The notes beneath the pieces were generated by a model. The model had not been told where the DNA came from and did not search any database. It saw nothing but the letters and a program-made list of their open reading frames with translations. A stretch of DNA of 64,000 nucleotides from Afipia clevelandensis ATCC 49720. GTDB taxonomy: Bacteria; Pseudomonadota; Alphaproteobacteria; Rhizobiales; Xanthobacteraceae. The position numbers and the translations under genes were made by a program. The number at the start of each line of letters is the position of its first letter. Position 1 is the first letter of the stretch. The stretch is taken from the NCBI RefSeq assembly GCF_000336555.1, contig NZ_KB375281.1, positions 1,118,227-1,182,226 of the forward strand, read 5' to 3'. Positions 33,724 to 41,679 of this stretch are shown here, in pieces.

Positions 33724-35757
33724 ATGAAACTCGACAGCTATGTCAACGGACAATGGACCGCACCGAGCGGTGATTTCACCGAGGTGCGCAGCGCGGTGAC
33801 CGGCAATGTTGTCGCTGAGGCCATGACCGGCGGGCTGGATATGCGGGGCATTCTCGCCTTTGCGCGCGACACCGGCGGCAAGAATCTGCGGCGGCTGACC
33901 TTTCATCAGCGCGCGGACATGCTGAAAAAGCTGGCGCAGTATCTGACCGAGCGGAAGGACCAGCTTTACAAGCTGTCATTCCAGACCGGCGCGACGCGCA
34001 CCGACAATCTGATCGACGTGGACGGCGGCATCGGCACGCTGTTCGTCTATGCTGGCAAGGGACGCCGCGAACTGCCGAACTCAACCTTTCTGCTGAACGG
34101 CGCGGTCGAGCCGATGGGCAAAGCGGGCACCTTTGCGGGACAACACATCATTACGTCGCTGCAAGGCGTCGCGGTTCACATTAACGCCTTCAATTTCCCG
34201 TGCTGGGGCCTGCTGGAAAAGCTGGCGCCCGCCCTGCTCGCCGGCGTGCCGGTGGTCTCCAAGCCAGCAACGGTGACCTCCTACGTGGCCCATGCGCTCG
34301 CACGCATGATCGCCGAGTCCGGGATTCTTCCGGAAGGCGCATTCCAGTTCATTGTCGGTTCGACCGGCGATTTGTTCGATCATCTCACCTGCCAGGATGT
34401 CGTATCCTTCACCGGCTCGGCCGATACGTCCGAGAAGCTGCAGCGGCACCCGGTGATCGCGCGTGACGCGGTGCGCTTCGTCGCCGAAAGAGATTCGCTC
34501 AATGCCGCAATCCTTGCACCGGATTCCGGTCCCGGCACGCCGGAGTTTGATCTCTTCATCAAGGAAGTCGCCAAGGAGATGACGGTCAAGGCCGGACAGA
34601 AATGCACCGCGATCCGGCGCGTGCTGGCGCCCTCCGCGTTCGTCGCGCCTGTGATCGAGGCGCTGCGCGAGCGGCTGGACAAGGTGGTGATCGGAAACCC
34701 CGAACAGGACAATGTGCGGATGGGTCCGGTTGTCGGCCTCGAGCAGCGGCGCGATGTCCTCAATCACGTCAAGGCATTGCGGACCGAGGCGCAGCTTGTC
34801 GCTGGCGATCCCGACAACTTCGATGTTCAGGGCGCGGATGTGGTTCGCGGCGCGTTCGTGCCGCCGATCCTCCTGCATTGTGCAAATCCTGCTCAGGCCA
34901 CCAAGGTGCATTCCATCGAGGCGTTCGGCCCGGTCAGCACCGTGATGGGCTACAACGATCTCGACGAAGCGGTGACGCTGACCAATCGCGGCGGCGGCAG
35001 CCTTGTGGCTTCGGTCTATACGCATGACCCGAAGGTGGCCTCCGACCTCGTATTCGGCATCAGCAGTTTCCATGGGCGGCTCGTGATGATCGACCGCGAC
35101 TGCGCCAAGGAACAGACCGGCCATGGCTCGCCAATGCCGCAGATGGTCCACGGCGGCCCCGGCCGCGCAGGCGGCGGCGAGGAACTCGGCGGCGTGCGCA
35201 GCGTGCACCACTACATGCAGCGCACCGCGGTTCAGGGTTCACCGCGTATGCTGACCGGCGTGACCGGAAGCTGGACCAAAAACGCGCCCATCGTCGAGAA
35301 GGACCGGCATCCGTTCCGGTTTCATTTCGAGGATCTCGATGTCGGGCAGACCTTCTACTCGAAAGAGCGCACGATCACGCTGGAAGACATCGAGCATTTT
35401 GCCCGTTTTACCGGCGATACGTTCTACGCACACATGGACGAGGAAGCGACCAAGGGCCATCCGTTCTTCCCCGGCCGCGTGGCGCACGGTTATCTGCTGC
35501 TGTCATTCGCGGCGGGGCTGTTTGTCGATCCCGATCCGGGTCCAGTGCTGGCGAATTACGGCCTCGACTCGCTGCGCTTCATCAAACCGATCCAGCCGGG
35601 CGAAACCATCAAGGTGCGCCTCACTGCGAAGGACAAGTCACCGCGCAACAAGCAATATGGTGAAGTGCGCTGGGATGTCGAGATCCTGACCGACAAGGAC
35701 GAGTCGGCTGCGACCTACGAACTTCTCACCATGAATGCCGTCCGGCCGGTGGCCTGA
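33724..35757 (+). CDS. paaZ: Bifunctional ring-opening enzyme PaaZ
   Basis: 677 residues: an N-terminal aldehyde dehydrogenase (about 1-520; NAFNFPCWGLLEKLAPALLA, GSTGDLFDHL, catalytic Cys in VKAGQKCTAIRR near 288-299) fused to a C-terminal MaoC-like hydratase (from about 540; FTGDTFYAHMDEEATKGHPF with the hot-dog Asp/His). It hydrolyses oxepin-CoA and oxidises the aldehyde to 3-oxo-5,6-dehydrosuberyl-CoA. The ATG at 33724 follows the TetR gene by 47 bases. The fusion is the full PaaZ type, not the split form. Confidence 0.95.
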   Translation: MKLDSYVNGQWTAPSGDFTEVRSAVTGNVVAEAMTGGLDMRGILAFARDTGGKNLRRLTFHQRADMLKKLAQYLTERKDQLYKLSFQTGATRTDNLIDVDGGIGTLFVYAGKGRRELPNSTFLLNGAVEPMGKAGTFAGQHIITSLQGVAVHINAFNFPCWGLLEKLAPALLAGVPVVSKPATVTSYVAHALARMIAESGILPEGAFQFIVGSTGDLFDHLTCQDVVSFTGSADTSEKLQRHPVIARDAVRFVAERDSLNAAILAPDSGPGTPEFDLFIKEVAKEMTVKAGQKCTAIRRVLAPSAFVAPVIEALRERLDKVVIGNPEQDNVRMGPVVGLEQRRDVLNHVKALRTEAQLVAGDPDNFDVQGADVVRGAFVPPILLHCANPAQATKVHSIEAFGPVSTVMGYNDLDEAVTLTNRGGGSLVASVYTHDPKVASDLVFGISSFHGRLVMIDRDCAKEQTGHGSPMPQMVHGGPGRAGGGEELGGVRSVHHYMQRTAVQGSPRMLTGVTGSWTKNAPIVEKDRHPFRFHFEDLDVGQTFYSKERTITLEDIEHFARFTGDTFYAHMDEEATKGHPFFPGRVAHGYLLLSFAAGLFVDPDPGPVLANYGLDSLRFIKPIQPGETIKVRLTAKDKSPRNKQYGEVRWDVEILTDKDESAATYELLTMNAVRPVA

Positions 35758-35784
35758 CCAACAACACCATTGAGGGAGAAACCC

Positions 35785-36090
35785 ATGATCCTTGTCACCG
35801 TGATGTATCCAGCCGGCGAAGCCTTCGACACGGACTACTATCTGAAAACACACATGCCGCTGGTGAGGGACCGCTGGGGCCCGCACGGGCTGAAGAGCGC
35901 GCAGGCGATCAAGGGCGTGGTAAAGCCCGATGGCAGCGCTCCCGACTATCAAATGATTGCGCTGATCACATTCGGCTCGATGGATGATTTCAAGGCCGCC
36001 GGAAAGGCGCACGGCAAGGAAATCTTTTCCGATATTCCGAACTTCACCAAGGCGCAGGCCGTGGTGCAGATCAACGACGTCGTGTCCTGA
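35785..36090 (+). CDS. EthD family protein
   Basis: A 101-residue dimeric ferredoxin-like (DABB) fold protein: VTVMYPAGEAFDTDYYLKTH, MPLVRDRWGPHGL, FGSMDDFKAAGKAHGKEIF and DIPNFTKAQAVVQIND are the EthD blocks. EthD was named from the ethRABCD cluster where it is required for a P450-dependent ether oxidation, with unknown chemistry. Here it lies 15 bases before a P450 gene, repeating that pairing. GAGGGAG is 12 bases before the ATG at 35785. Confidence 0.9.
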   Translation: MILVTVMYPAGEAFDTDYYLKTHMPLVRDRWGPHGLKSAQAIKGVVKPDGSAPDYQMIALITFGSMDDFKAAGKAHGKEIFSDIPNFTKAQAVVQINDVVS

Positions 36091-36105
36091 ACAGCAGGCC
36101 CCCGC

Positions 36106-37374
36106 GTGTCGGCAACGACGCATACGGATCCTCAAGGCGCGCCTCGTCCGGCTTCGGACGAGGACGCCGCAATTGCGCGTGCGTTCTCGCTGAAAGACCT
36201 GTCCGACGCGTTCTATGACGATCCCTACCCGACCTATCGCGCTCTGCAATCGGCCGACCCAATCCATCACATGCCGGACGGATCACTGTTCCTGACCCGG
36301 CACCGCGATCTCGAAGCCATTTACAAGGATACGGTGCGGTTCAGCTCCGACAAGAAGGTCGAGTTCGGGCCGAAGTACGGCACGGACTCCCTGCTGTTCC
36401 AGCATCACACCACAAGCCTGGTCTTCAACGATCCGCCGCTGCACACCCGCGTTCGGCGGCTGATTGCAGGCGCGCTCAATCCCCGCGCCATTTCAGAAAT
36501 GGAGCCGGGGCTGATCGCGCTTGTGGACCGCCTGCTGGATGACATGGAGGCTCGCGGGAACGCCGACCTGATCGAGGATTTCGCGTCGGCGATTCCCGTC
36601 GAAGTCATCGGCAATCTGCTGGCTGTGCCGCACGAGGATCGCGGGCCGCTGCGCGGCTGGTCGCTCGCGATCCTCGGTGCACTCGAACCGTTTTTGACAG
36701 AAGAGGTACAGGCGCGTGGTGAACGCGCCGTCGGCGAATTCCTCGACTACCTTCGTCGCTTGGTTGCTGACCGGCGCGCGCGTCCCGGCAATGCGGACCA
36801 CGACGTCCTGACCCGGCTTATTCAGGGTGAAGCCAACGGCGAGCGACTTAGCGAAGTCGAGCTTCTTCAGAACTGCATTTTCATCCTGAATGCAGGCCAT
36901 GAGACCACCACCAACCTGATCGGCAACGGCCTCGAACTGCTGCTGAGGTTTTCGGACCAGCGACAGCTTCTGATCGACGATCCCGCCCTGATCAAAAGCG
37001 CGATCGAGGAATTCCTCCGTTTTGAAAGTTCAAACCAGCTCGGCAATCGCCGCGTGGTTCAGGAGACCGAACTCGGCGGCGTGGCAATCCCGGAAGGCGC
37101 GCTGATCACGCTCTGCATCGGCGCAGCCAACCGCGATCCGGACGTGTTTGTCGAACCGGACCATCTCGACATTGCCCGTGCGCCGAACCGCCATCTTGCC
37201 TTCGCGTCCGGCGCACATGCCTGTGTCGGGCTCACGCTCGCCCGCCTTGAAGGCCGCATCGCCATCGGGCGGTTTCTTGCCCGCTTCCCGAACTACGCCG
37301 GGAGCGGCCCCGCGCATCGCGCACGGCGCGTGCGTTTTCGCGGCTTTACGACGCTTCCCGTTAGACTCACCTGA
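36106..37374 (+). CDS. Cytochrome P450
   Basis: 422 residues, soluble bacterial class. I-helix AGHETT (263-268), K-helix ExxR as EFLR (302-305), and the heme loop FASGAHACVG with ligand Cys373. The loop has Ala-Ser where the consensus has Gly-x after Phe, a mild deviation. GTG start. No ferredoxin gene is next to it; PaaE, a reductase with its own 2Fe-2S domain, is encoded 450 bases away on the other strand. Substrate unknown; an aromatic or alkyl side-chain compound feeding the paa route is a reasonable guess. Confidence 0.93.
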   Translation: MSATTHTDPQGAPRPASDEDAAIARAFSLKDLSDAFYDDPYPTYRALQSADPIHHMPDGSLFLTRHRDLEAIYKDTVRFSSDKKVEFGPKYGTDSLLFQHHTTSLVFNDPPLHTRVRRLIAGALNPRAISEMEPGLIALVDRLLDDMEARGNADLIEDFASAIPVEVIGNLLAVPHEDRGPLRGWSLAILGALEPFLTEEVQARGERAVGEFLDYLRRLVADRRARPGNADHDVLTRLIQGEANGERLSEVELLQNCIFILNAGHETTTNLIGNGLELLLRFSDQRQLLIDDPALIKSAIEEFLRFESSNQLGNRRVVQETELGGVAIPEGALITLCIGAANRDPDVFVEPDHLDIARAPNRHLAFASGAHACVGLTLARLEGRIAIGRFLARFPNYAGSGPAHRARRVRFRGFTTLPVRLT

Positions 37375-37397
37375 ATCCTCAAGCCCTGGAATGCATC

Positions 37398-37820
37398 ATG
37401 TCTTTCGACAAGTCCGCCGCCGACACCCTGCTCACATCGGTATTCGCCAAGTGCGTGCAGGACCTCGGTCTCTCCGTTGAGAGCGTCAACAAGGATAGCG
37501 CTGTGCTGCGCATGCGGTTTTCGGAGAACCTTTGCCGCGACAACGGCGTTGTGTGCGGTCAGGCGCTGATGAGTCTCGCCGATACGGCGATGGTGTTCGC
37601 CATCAGCGCCGCTGCGGGCGAATACTTCCCGATGACCACGGTGGACCAGACCATCCACTTCCTGCGCCCGGCGATGCGCGCGGACGTTATCGCCGAAGCG
37701 CGTGTCGTGCGGCTCGGCAAGACCATGGCCTATGGCAGCATCACGCTGCGGACCGACGGCGACGAGCGGCCCGTCGCCATGGCGCAGACGGCTTATGCGC
37801 TGCTCCGCGATGGTAAGTAA
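37398..37820 (+). CDS. PaaI-like hotdog thioesterase (second copy)
   Basis: 140 residues with FSENLCRDNGVVCGQALMSL then ADTAM, the hotdog active region; the HGG of PaaI is replaced by VCGQ. It therefore differs in chemistry from the PaaI at 31201. It is the last gene of the plus operon, 23 bases after the P450 gene, and may act on the P450 product's CoA ester. Its TAA abuts the paaE stop codon on the other strand. Confidence 0.85.
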   Translation: MSFDKSAADTLLTSVFAKCVQDLGLSVESVNKDSAVLRMRFSENLCRDNGVVCGQALMSLADTAMVFAISAAAGEYFPMTTVDQTIHFLRPAMRADVIAEARVVRLGKTMAYGSITLRTDGDERPVAMAQTAYALLRDGK

Positions 37821-38900
37821 CTACATCTGATCGTAGTCGACCACGACGCGCGACGAGACCGGATGGGCCTGGCAGGTGAGCACGAAGCCGGCCTCGAGCT
37901 CCCATGGCTCCAGCGAATAGTTCACGTCCATGGTCACGTCACCCTCGACGATCCTGGCGCGGCATGTCGAACACATGCCGCCCTTGCAGGCGTAAGGCAG
38001 GTCCATGCCGGCGCGCAGCGCCGCATCGAGAATAACCTCGCCCTCCGCGATCGGGACATCCTTGCGCTTGCCGTCCACGATCAATGATGCGACGGCTTTC
38101 GGCGGCGCTTCCGGCGCGACCTGAACCTTCGGGCGCGGCTTGCCACCGAATTCCGAGACGAAGCGTTCGACATGAACGCGGTCGGCGGGAATGCCCATGT
38201 CGATGCAGGTTTTCTCGATCTCCTCGCTCATGGCGACGGGCCCGCAGACAAACACATGATCGACCGCGGCGGCAGGCACCATCGCGCGCAGCAGCACCTC
38301 GACCTTGTCGCGGTCGAGACGGCCATAAAGGATCGGCAAGTCCTGCTCTTCCTGCGACAGCACATGAAACACCGAGAGGCGGCCCATGAAGCGGTCTTTC
38401 AGTTCTTCCAGAGCTTCGCGGAACAGAATGCCGTTGGTGGCGCGGTTGCCATAGAACAGGAAGAAGCGGCTGTTCGGCTCGCGCGCCAGAATTCCGCGCA
38501 CAATCGACATGATCGGCGTGATTCCGGAGCCAGCCGCGAAGCCGACGTGAATGCGCGCTTGATCAGGTGCATGTGCGACACCGAAACGGCCGGTCGGCGT
38601 CATGACATCGAGTTCGTCGCCGGCCTTCAGTTCTTCCAGCGCCCAACTTGAGAACGCGCCGCCATCGACCTTCTTCACTGCGATGCGCAGTTCGTGATCG
38701 TCGGGGCTGGAGCATATCGAATAGGAGCGCCGCACCTCTTCGCCGTCCATGGTGGTGCGCAGCGTCAGATACTGGCCCGGCGCAAAAGCGTAGTCCTTCG
38801 TCAGTTCGCCGGGAATGGCGAATGTCATCGACACCGCATCGGCGGTCTCGCGCTTGAGGTCGGCGACCGCCAGACGATGAAATTTCGGAACGTGCGACAT
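37821..38900 (-). CDS. paaE: Phenylacetyl-CoA epoxidase reductase subunit PaaE
   Basis: 359 residues: FAD-binding domain (FAPGQYLTLRTTMDGEEVRR, RSYSICSSPDD), NAD(P) domain (AAGSGITPIMSI, FFLFYGNRATNGILFREAL) and a C-terminal plant-type 2Fe-2S domain with C305, C310, C313 and C343. It passes electrons to the di-iron PaaABCD complex. ATG 38900 was chosen inside a longer open frame because it gives MSHVPKFHRLAVADL. It is last in paaXABCDE. Confidence 0.94.
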   Translation of the reverse strand: MSHVPKFHRLAVADLKRETADAVSMTFAIPGELTKDYAFAPGQYLTLRTTMDGEEVRRSYSICSSPDDHELRIAVKKVDGGAFSSWALEELKAGDELDVMTPTGRFGVAHAPDQARIHVGFAAGSGITPIMSIVRGILAREPNSRFFLFYGNRATNGILFREALEELKDRFMGRLSVFHVLSQEEQDLPILYGRLDRDKVEVLLRAMVPAAAVDHVFVCGPVAMSEEIEKTCIDMGIPADRVHVERFVSEFGGKPRPKVQVAPEAPPKAVASLIVDGKRKDVPIAEGEVILDAALRAGMDLPYACKGGMCSTCRARIVEGDVTMDVNYSLEPWELEAGFVLTCQAHPVSSRVVVDYDQM

Positions 38901-38910
38901 GGCTTTAGCC

Positions 38911-39411
38911 CTAATGGCATTTAAAGTAATCGAACGGCTCGCGGCAGGTCTTGCAGCGCCAGAGCGCCTTGCACGATGTCGAGCCGAACTCGGACAACAC
39001 TTCGGTATCCACCGAACCGCATTGCGGGCACGCGACCTGCTGTTCGCCGAACAGCGCACGGCGGCCGCCTCCGGCCTGCGGCGGGGCGATGCCATACGCT
39101 TTCAGCTTCTGGCGGCCCTGCTCGCTCATCCAGTCCGTGGTCCAGGCCGGTGAAAGAACGGTGCGGATTTTCGGATTGCGGATGCCCTCGCGCGCCAGTG
39201 CCAGTTCGATCTCCAGCGCGATCATATTCATGGCGGGGCAGCCGGAATAGGTCGGTGTGATCGCCACCTCGACTCCGTCATCCGTCACCGTCACATCACG
39301 CAGCACGCCGAGATCGGCGATGGTCAGAACCGGGATTTCCGGATCGACCACCTGCGCCGCCGCATTCCATGCGGTCTGGCGAAGATCGTGGCTGGTGCTG
39401 GCGGTTACCAT
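38911..39411 (-). CDS. paaD: Phenylacetyl-CoA epoxidase maturation subunit PaaD
   Basis: 166 residues with the MIP18/DUF59-type N-terminus (VVDPEIPVLTIADLGVLRDV, PTYSGCPAMNMI) and a C-terminal zinc-ribbon-like motif (ACPQCGS and CKTCREPFDYFKCH). PaaD is thought to assist Fe-S or di-iron assembly. The ATG at 39411 overlaps the paaC stop by 7 bases. Both cysteine clusters are intact. Confidence 0.93.
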   Translation of the reverse strand: MVTASTSHDLRQTAWNAAAQVVDPEIPVLTIADLGVLRDVTVTDDGVEVAITPTYSGCPAMNMIALEIELALAREGIRNPKIRTVLSPAWTTDWMSEQGRQKLKAYGIAPPQAGGGRRALFGEQQVACPQCGSVDTEVLSEFGSTSCKALWRCKTCREPFDYFKCH

Positions 39412-40181
39412 GTCGCGTTCGGGAAGGTTCGCTGCATCGACTGCAGTTCGCTGAGGAGATGACCGAGATGTTCGGTATGATTCCCGATGCGGCCGCCCTT
39501 CTGCATCCAGTCGCTCGCCGGACGCTTCAGCGTCGCCACGCCGAGGACATTGGAGACGGTGTCCATCCAGACGCCGCGCAATGTTTCCGGATCGACCGCG
39601 ATCCCGGACGAGATCAATTCCGCATCGCTCTGGTCGGCATGGAACAATTCGCCGGTGAAAGCCCATAGGTCGTCGATGGCGGTCTGCGCGCGGCGATGGC
39701 TCTCCGCCGTACCGTCGCCGAGGCGGATCATCCATTCCGAGGTGTGGCGCAGGTGATAGGCGCTTTCCTTCTCCGACTTGGCGGCAATCGCCGCCAGCGT
39801 CGCGTCCTTCGAGTTCATCATCACGCGCCAGTACGGATCGGCGAATGCCGAATAGAAAAACTGCCGCACGATGGTGCGGGCAAAATCGCCGTTCGGCTGC
39901 TCGACCAGCAGCAGATTGCGATATTGGCGCACATCACGGAGATAAGCGAGCTTGTCTTCGTCGTGGCCCGCCCCTTCGACCTGGCCCGCGTAGGTGTAGA
40001 GTTCTCGCGCCTGCCCGATCAGGTCGAGGCCCATATTGGCCAGCGCCATGTCCTCTTCCAGCATCGGCGCATGGCCGCACCATTCCGACACACGATGGCC
40101 GAGGATCAGCGCATCGTCCGCGCGGCGCAGCGCGTAGAGCACCAGCGGGCTTTCGGTGACGGTGATGGAAGACGTTGCCAT
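39405..40181 (-). CDS. paaC: Phenylacetyl-CoA epoxidase structural subunit PaaC
   Basis: About 258 residues, helical ferritin-like fold, with LYALRRADDALILGHRVSEW, LGDGTAESHRRAQTAIDDLW and NHTEHLGHLLSELQ. PaaC scaffolds the catalytic PaaA subunit but lacks the complete metal set. The ATG at 40181 is preferred over 40187 because GGG lies 8 bases upstream. A palindromic repeat separates it from paaB. Confidence 0.94.
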   Translation of the reverse strand: MATSSITVTESPLVLYALRRADDALILGHRVSEWCGHAPMLEEDMALANMGLDLIGQARELYTYAGQVEGAGHDEDKLAYLRDVRQYRNLLLVEQPNGDFARTIVRQFFYSAFADPYWRVMMNSKDATLAAIAAKSEKESAYHLRHTSEWMIRLGDGTAESHRRAQTAIDDLWAFTGELFHADQSDAELISSGIAVDPETLRGVWMDTVSNVLGVATLKRPASDWMQKGGRIGNHTEHLGHLLSELQSMQRTFPNATW

Positions 40182-40198
40182 GTTCATTACCCGTTGAT

Positions 40199-40297
40199 GT
40201 CATTCCGGGATGCGCCTCTTGGCGCAGACCCGGAATCCATCTGTCAAAATGGTTATGGATTCCGGGTTCGCTCGTTTCACTCGCGCCCCGGAATGAC
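40199..40297. repeat. Palindromic REP-like element between paaB and paaC
   Basis: Left arm 40199-40240 begins GTCATTCCGGGATGCGC and ends ACCCGGAATCCAT; the right arm 40255-40297 is its imperfect inverse (ATGGATTCCGGGTTCGCTCG ... CCCCGGAATGAC), with a 14-base spacer. The transcript would fold into a long cruciform-like hairpin. Elements with this GTCATTCCGGG core are scattered through Bradyrhizobium-type genomes. Confidence 0.85.
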
Positions 40298-40310
40298 GAG
40301 TAAGTGCAAA

Positions 40311-40598
40311 TCACATATGACCGACTTCGTCCGGCACGTCGTAAAACGTCGGATGCCGGTAGATCTTCGACATCGCCGGCTCGAACATCATGCCCTTTTC
40401 CGACGGGTCGGACGCGACGATCGCGTTCGACGGCACGACCCAGATCGACAGCCCCTCGCCGCGCCGCGTGTAAATATCGCGTGCCGCCTGAAGCGCCAGC
40501 GTCGCATCGGCGGCGTGCAGCGAGCCGACATGCTTGTGCGCAAGGCCGTTGCGGCTACGGATGAAAACCTCCCAAAGCTGGGTATTCTGCGTCGTCAT
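40311..40598 (-). CDS. paaB: Phenylacetyl-CoA epoxidase subunit PaaB
   Basis: 95 residues; LWEVFIRSRNGLAHKHVGSL and YTRRGEGLSIWVVPSNAIVA are typical. PaaB bridges the PaaAC heterodimers. Two ATGs are adjacent (40601, 40598); the second has proper GGAGG spacing. It starts 10 bases after the paaA stop. Confidence 0.94.
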   Translation of the reverse strand: MTTQNTQLWEVFIRSRNGLAHKHVGSLHAADATLALQAARDIYTRRGEGLSIWVVPSNAIVASDPSEKGMMFEPAMSKIYRHPTFYDVPDEVGHM

Positions 40599-40608
40599 CA
40601 TCGCCTCC

Positions 40609-41604
40609 TCAGGCCGCTGCCGCAGCGGTGCTGCGCGCGTGCTGTTTCGCGGCATAGGCTGCCGCCGCTTCACGGACCCACGCGCCTTCGTCGTGCGCCT
40701 TGCGCCGCGTGGCCATGCGATCGCGGTTGCACGGGCCATTGCCCGCGAGCACCTGCTTGAATTCGTCCCAATCGATTGGACCGTATTCCCAGTGCTTTGT
40801 CTCCTCATTGAACTTGAGGTCGGCATCGGGAATGGTGAGTCCGAGGTAGTGGGCCTGCGGCACAGTGGCGTCGATGAACTTCTGGCGCAGGTCGTCGTTC
40901 GAGAAGCGCTTGATCTTCCATGCCGTCGATTGGTCGCTGTGCTGGCTCTGGCTGTCCGGCGGACCGAACATCATCAGGCACGGCCACCACCAGCGGTTCA
41001 GCGCGTCCTGCGCCATTGCTTTCTGCTCATCGGTGCCGCGCGACAGTGTGAGCATGATTTCGTAGCCCTGACGCTGATGGAACGACTCCTCCTTGCAGAC
41101 GCGGATCATCGCGCGCGCATAGGGACCATAGGAGCAGCGGCACAGCGGGATTTGGTTCATGATCGCCGCACCGTCCACCAGCCAGCCGATGGCGCCGATG
41201 TCGGCCCAGGTGGGCGTCGGATAATTGAAGATCGACGAATACTTCGCCTTGCCCGAGAGCATCGCGTCGTAGAGTTCTTCACGCGAGGAGCCGAGGGTTT
41301 CGGCCGCAGCGTACAGATACAGGCCGTGGCCGCATTCGTCCTGCACCTTGGCGAGCAGCGCGGCTTTGCGGCGCAGGGTCGGCGCGCGGGTGATCCAGTT
41401 GCCTTCCGGCAGCATACCGACGATTTCGGAGTGAGCGTGCTGGGAAATCTGCCGTGTCAGCGTCTTGCGATAGGCCGCCGGCATCCAGTCATTGGCTTCA
41501 ATGCGGTCGTCGGCATCAATCCGCGCCTGAAAGTGAGCGGCGCGTTGCGCATCCTCGACGTGGATGACTTCGGCTTCGGATATGTTGAGCGCTTGGGTGT
41601 ACAT
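40609..41604 (-). CDS. paaA: Phenylacetyl-CoA epoxidase catalytic subunit PaaA
   Basis: 331 residues, ferritin-like di-iron oxygenase. Metal-ligand regions [13 protein letters not shown] and [17 protein letters not shown] carry the ExxH pairs. It inserts one oxygen into the ring of phenylacetyl-CoA. ATG 41604 has GGAGG 9 bases upstream; an ATG 30 bases earlier lacks one. The promoter lies in the end of paaX, inside an inverted repeat. The C-terminus is an Ala-rich tail. Confidence 0.95.
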   Translation of the reverse strand: MYTQALNISEAEVIHVEDAQRAAHFQARIDADDRIEANDWMPAAYRKTLTRQISQHAHSEIVGMLPEGNWITRAPTLRRKAALLAKVQDECGHGLYLYAAAETLGSSREELYDAMLSGKAKYSSIFNYPTPTWADIGAIGWLVDGAAIMNQIPLCRCSYGPYARAMIRVCKEESFHQRQGYEIMLTLSRGTDEQKAMAQDALNRWWWPCLMMFGPPDSQSQHSDQSTAWKIKRFSNDDLRQKFIDATVPQAHYLGLTIPDADLKFNEETKHWEYGPIDWDEFKQVLAGNGPCNRDRMATRRKAHDEGAWVREAAAAYAAKQHARSTAAAAA

Positions 41605-41632
41605 CGCCGCTTCCTCCCGGGAGACGGCAATC

Positions 41633-41679
41633 AATATATAACAAGAATACTTCCAAGCAAGTTATTTTTGTAACATATT
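41633..41679 (-). promoter_or_regulatory. paaA promoter embedded in a 20-bp inverted repeat (probable PaaX operator)
   Basis: AATATATAACAAGAATACTT (41633-41652) is inversely matched by AAGTTATTTTTGTAACATAT at 41659-41678, with one indel and few mismatches, 6 bases apart. On the minus strand, TTGCTT (41660-41655), a 16-base spacer and TATATT (41638-41633) make a good sigma-70 promoter inside it. The stretch overlaps the last codons of paaX and its AT-richness stands out. Confidence 0.7.
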
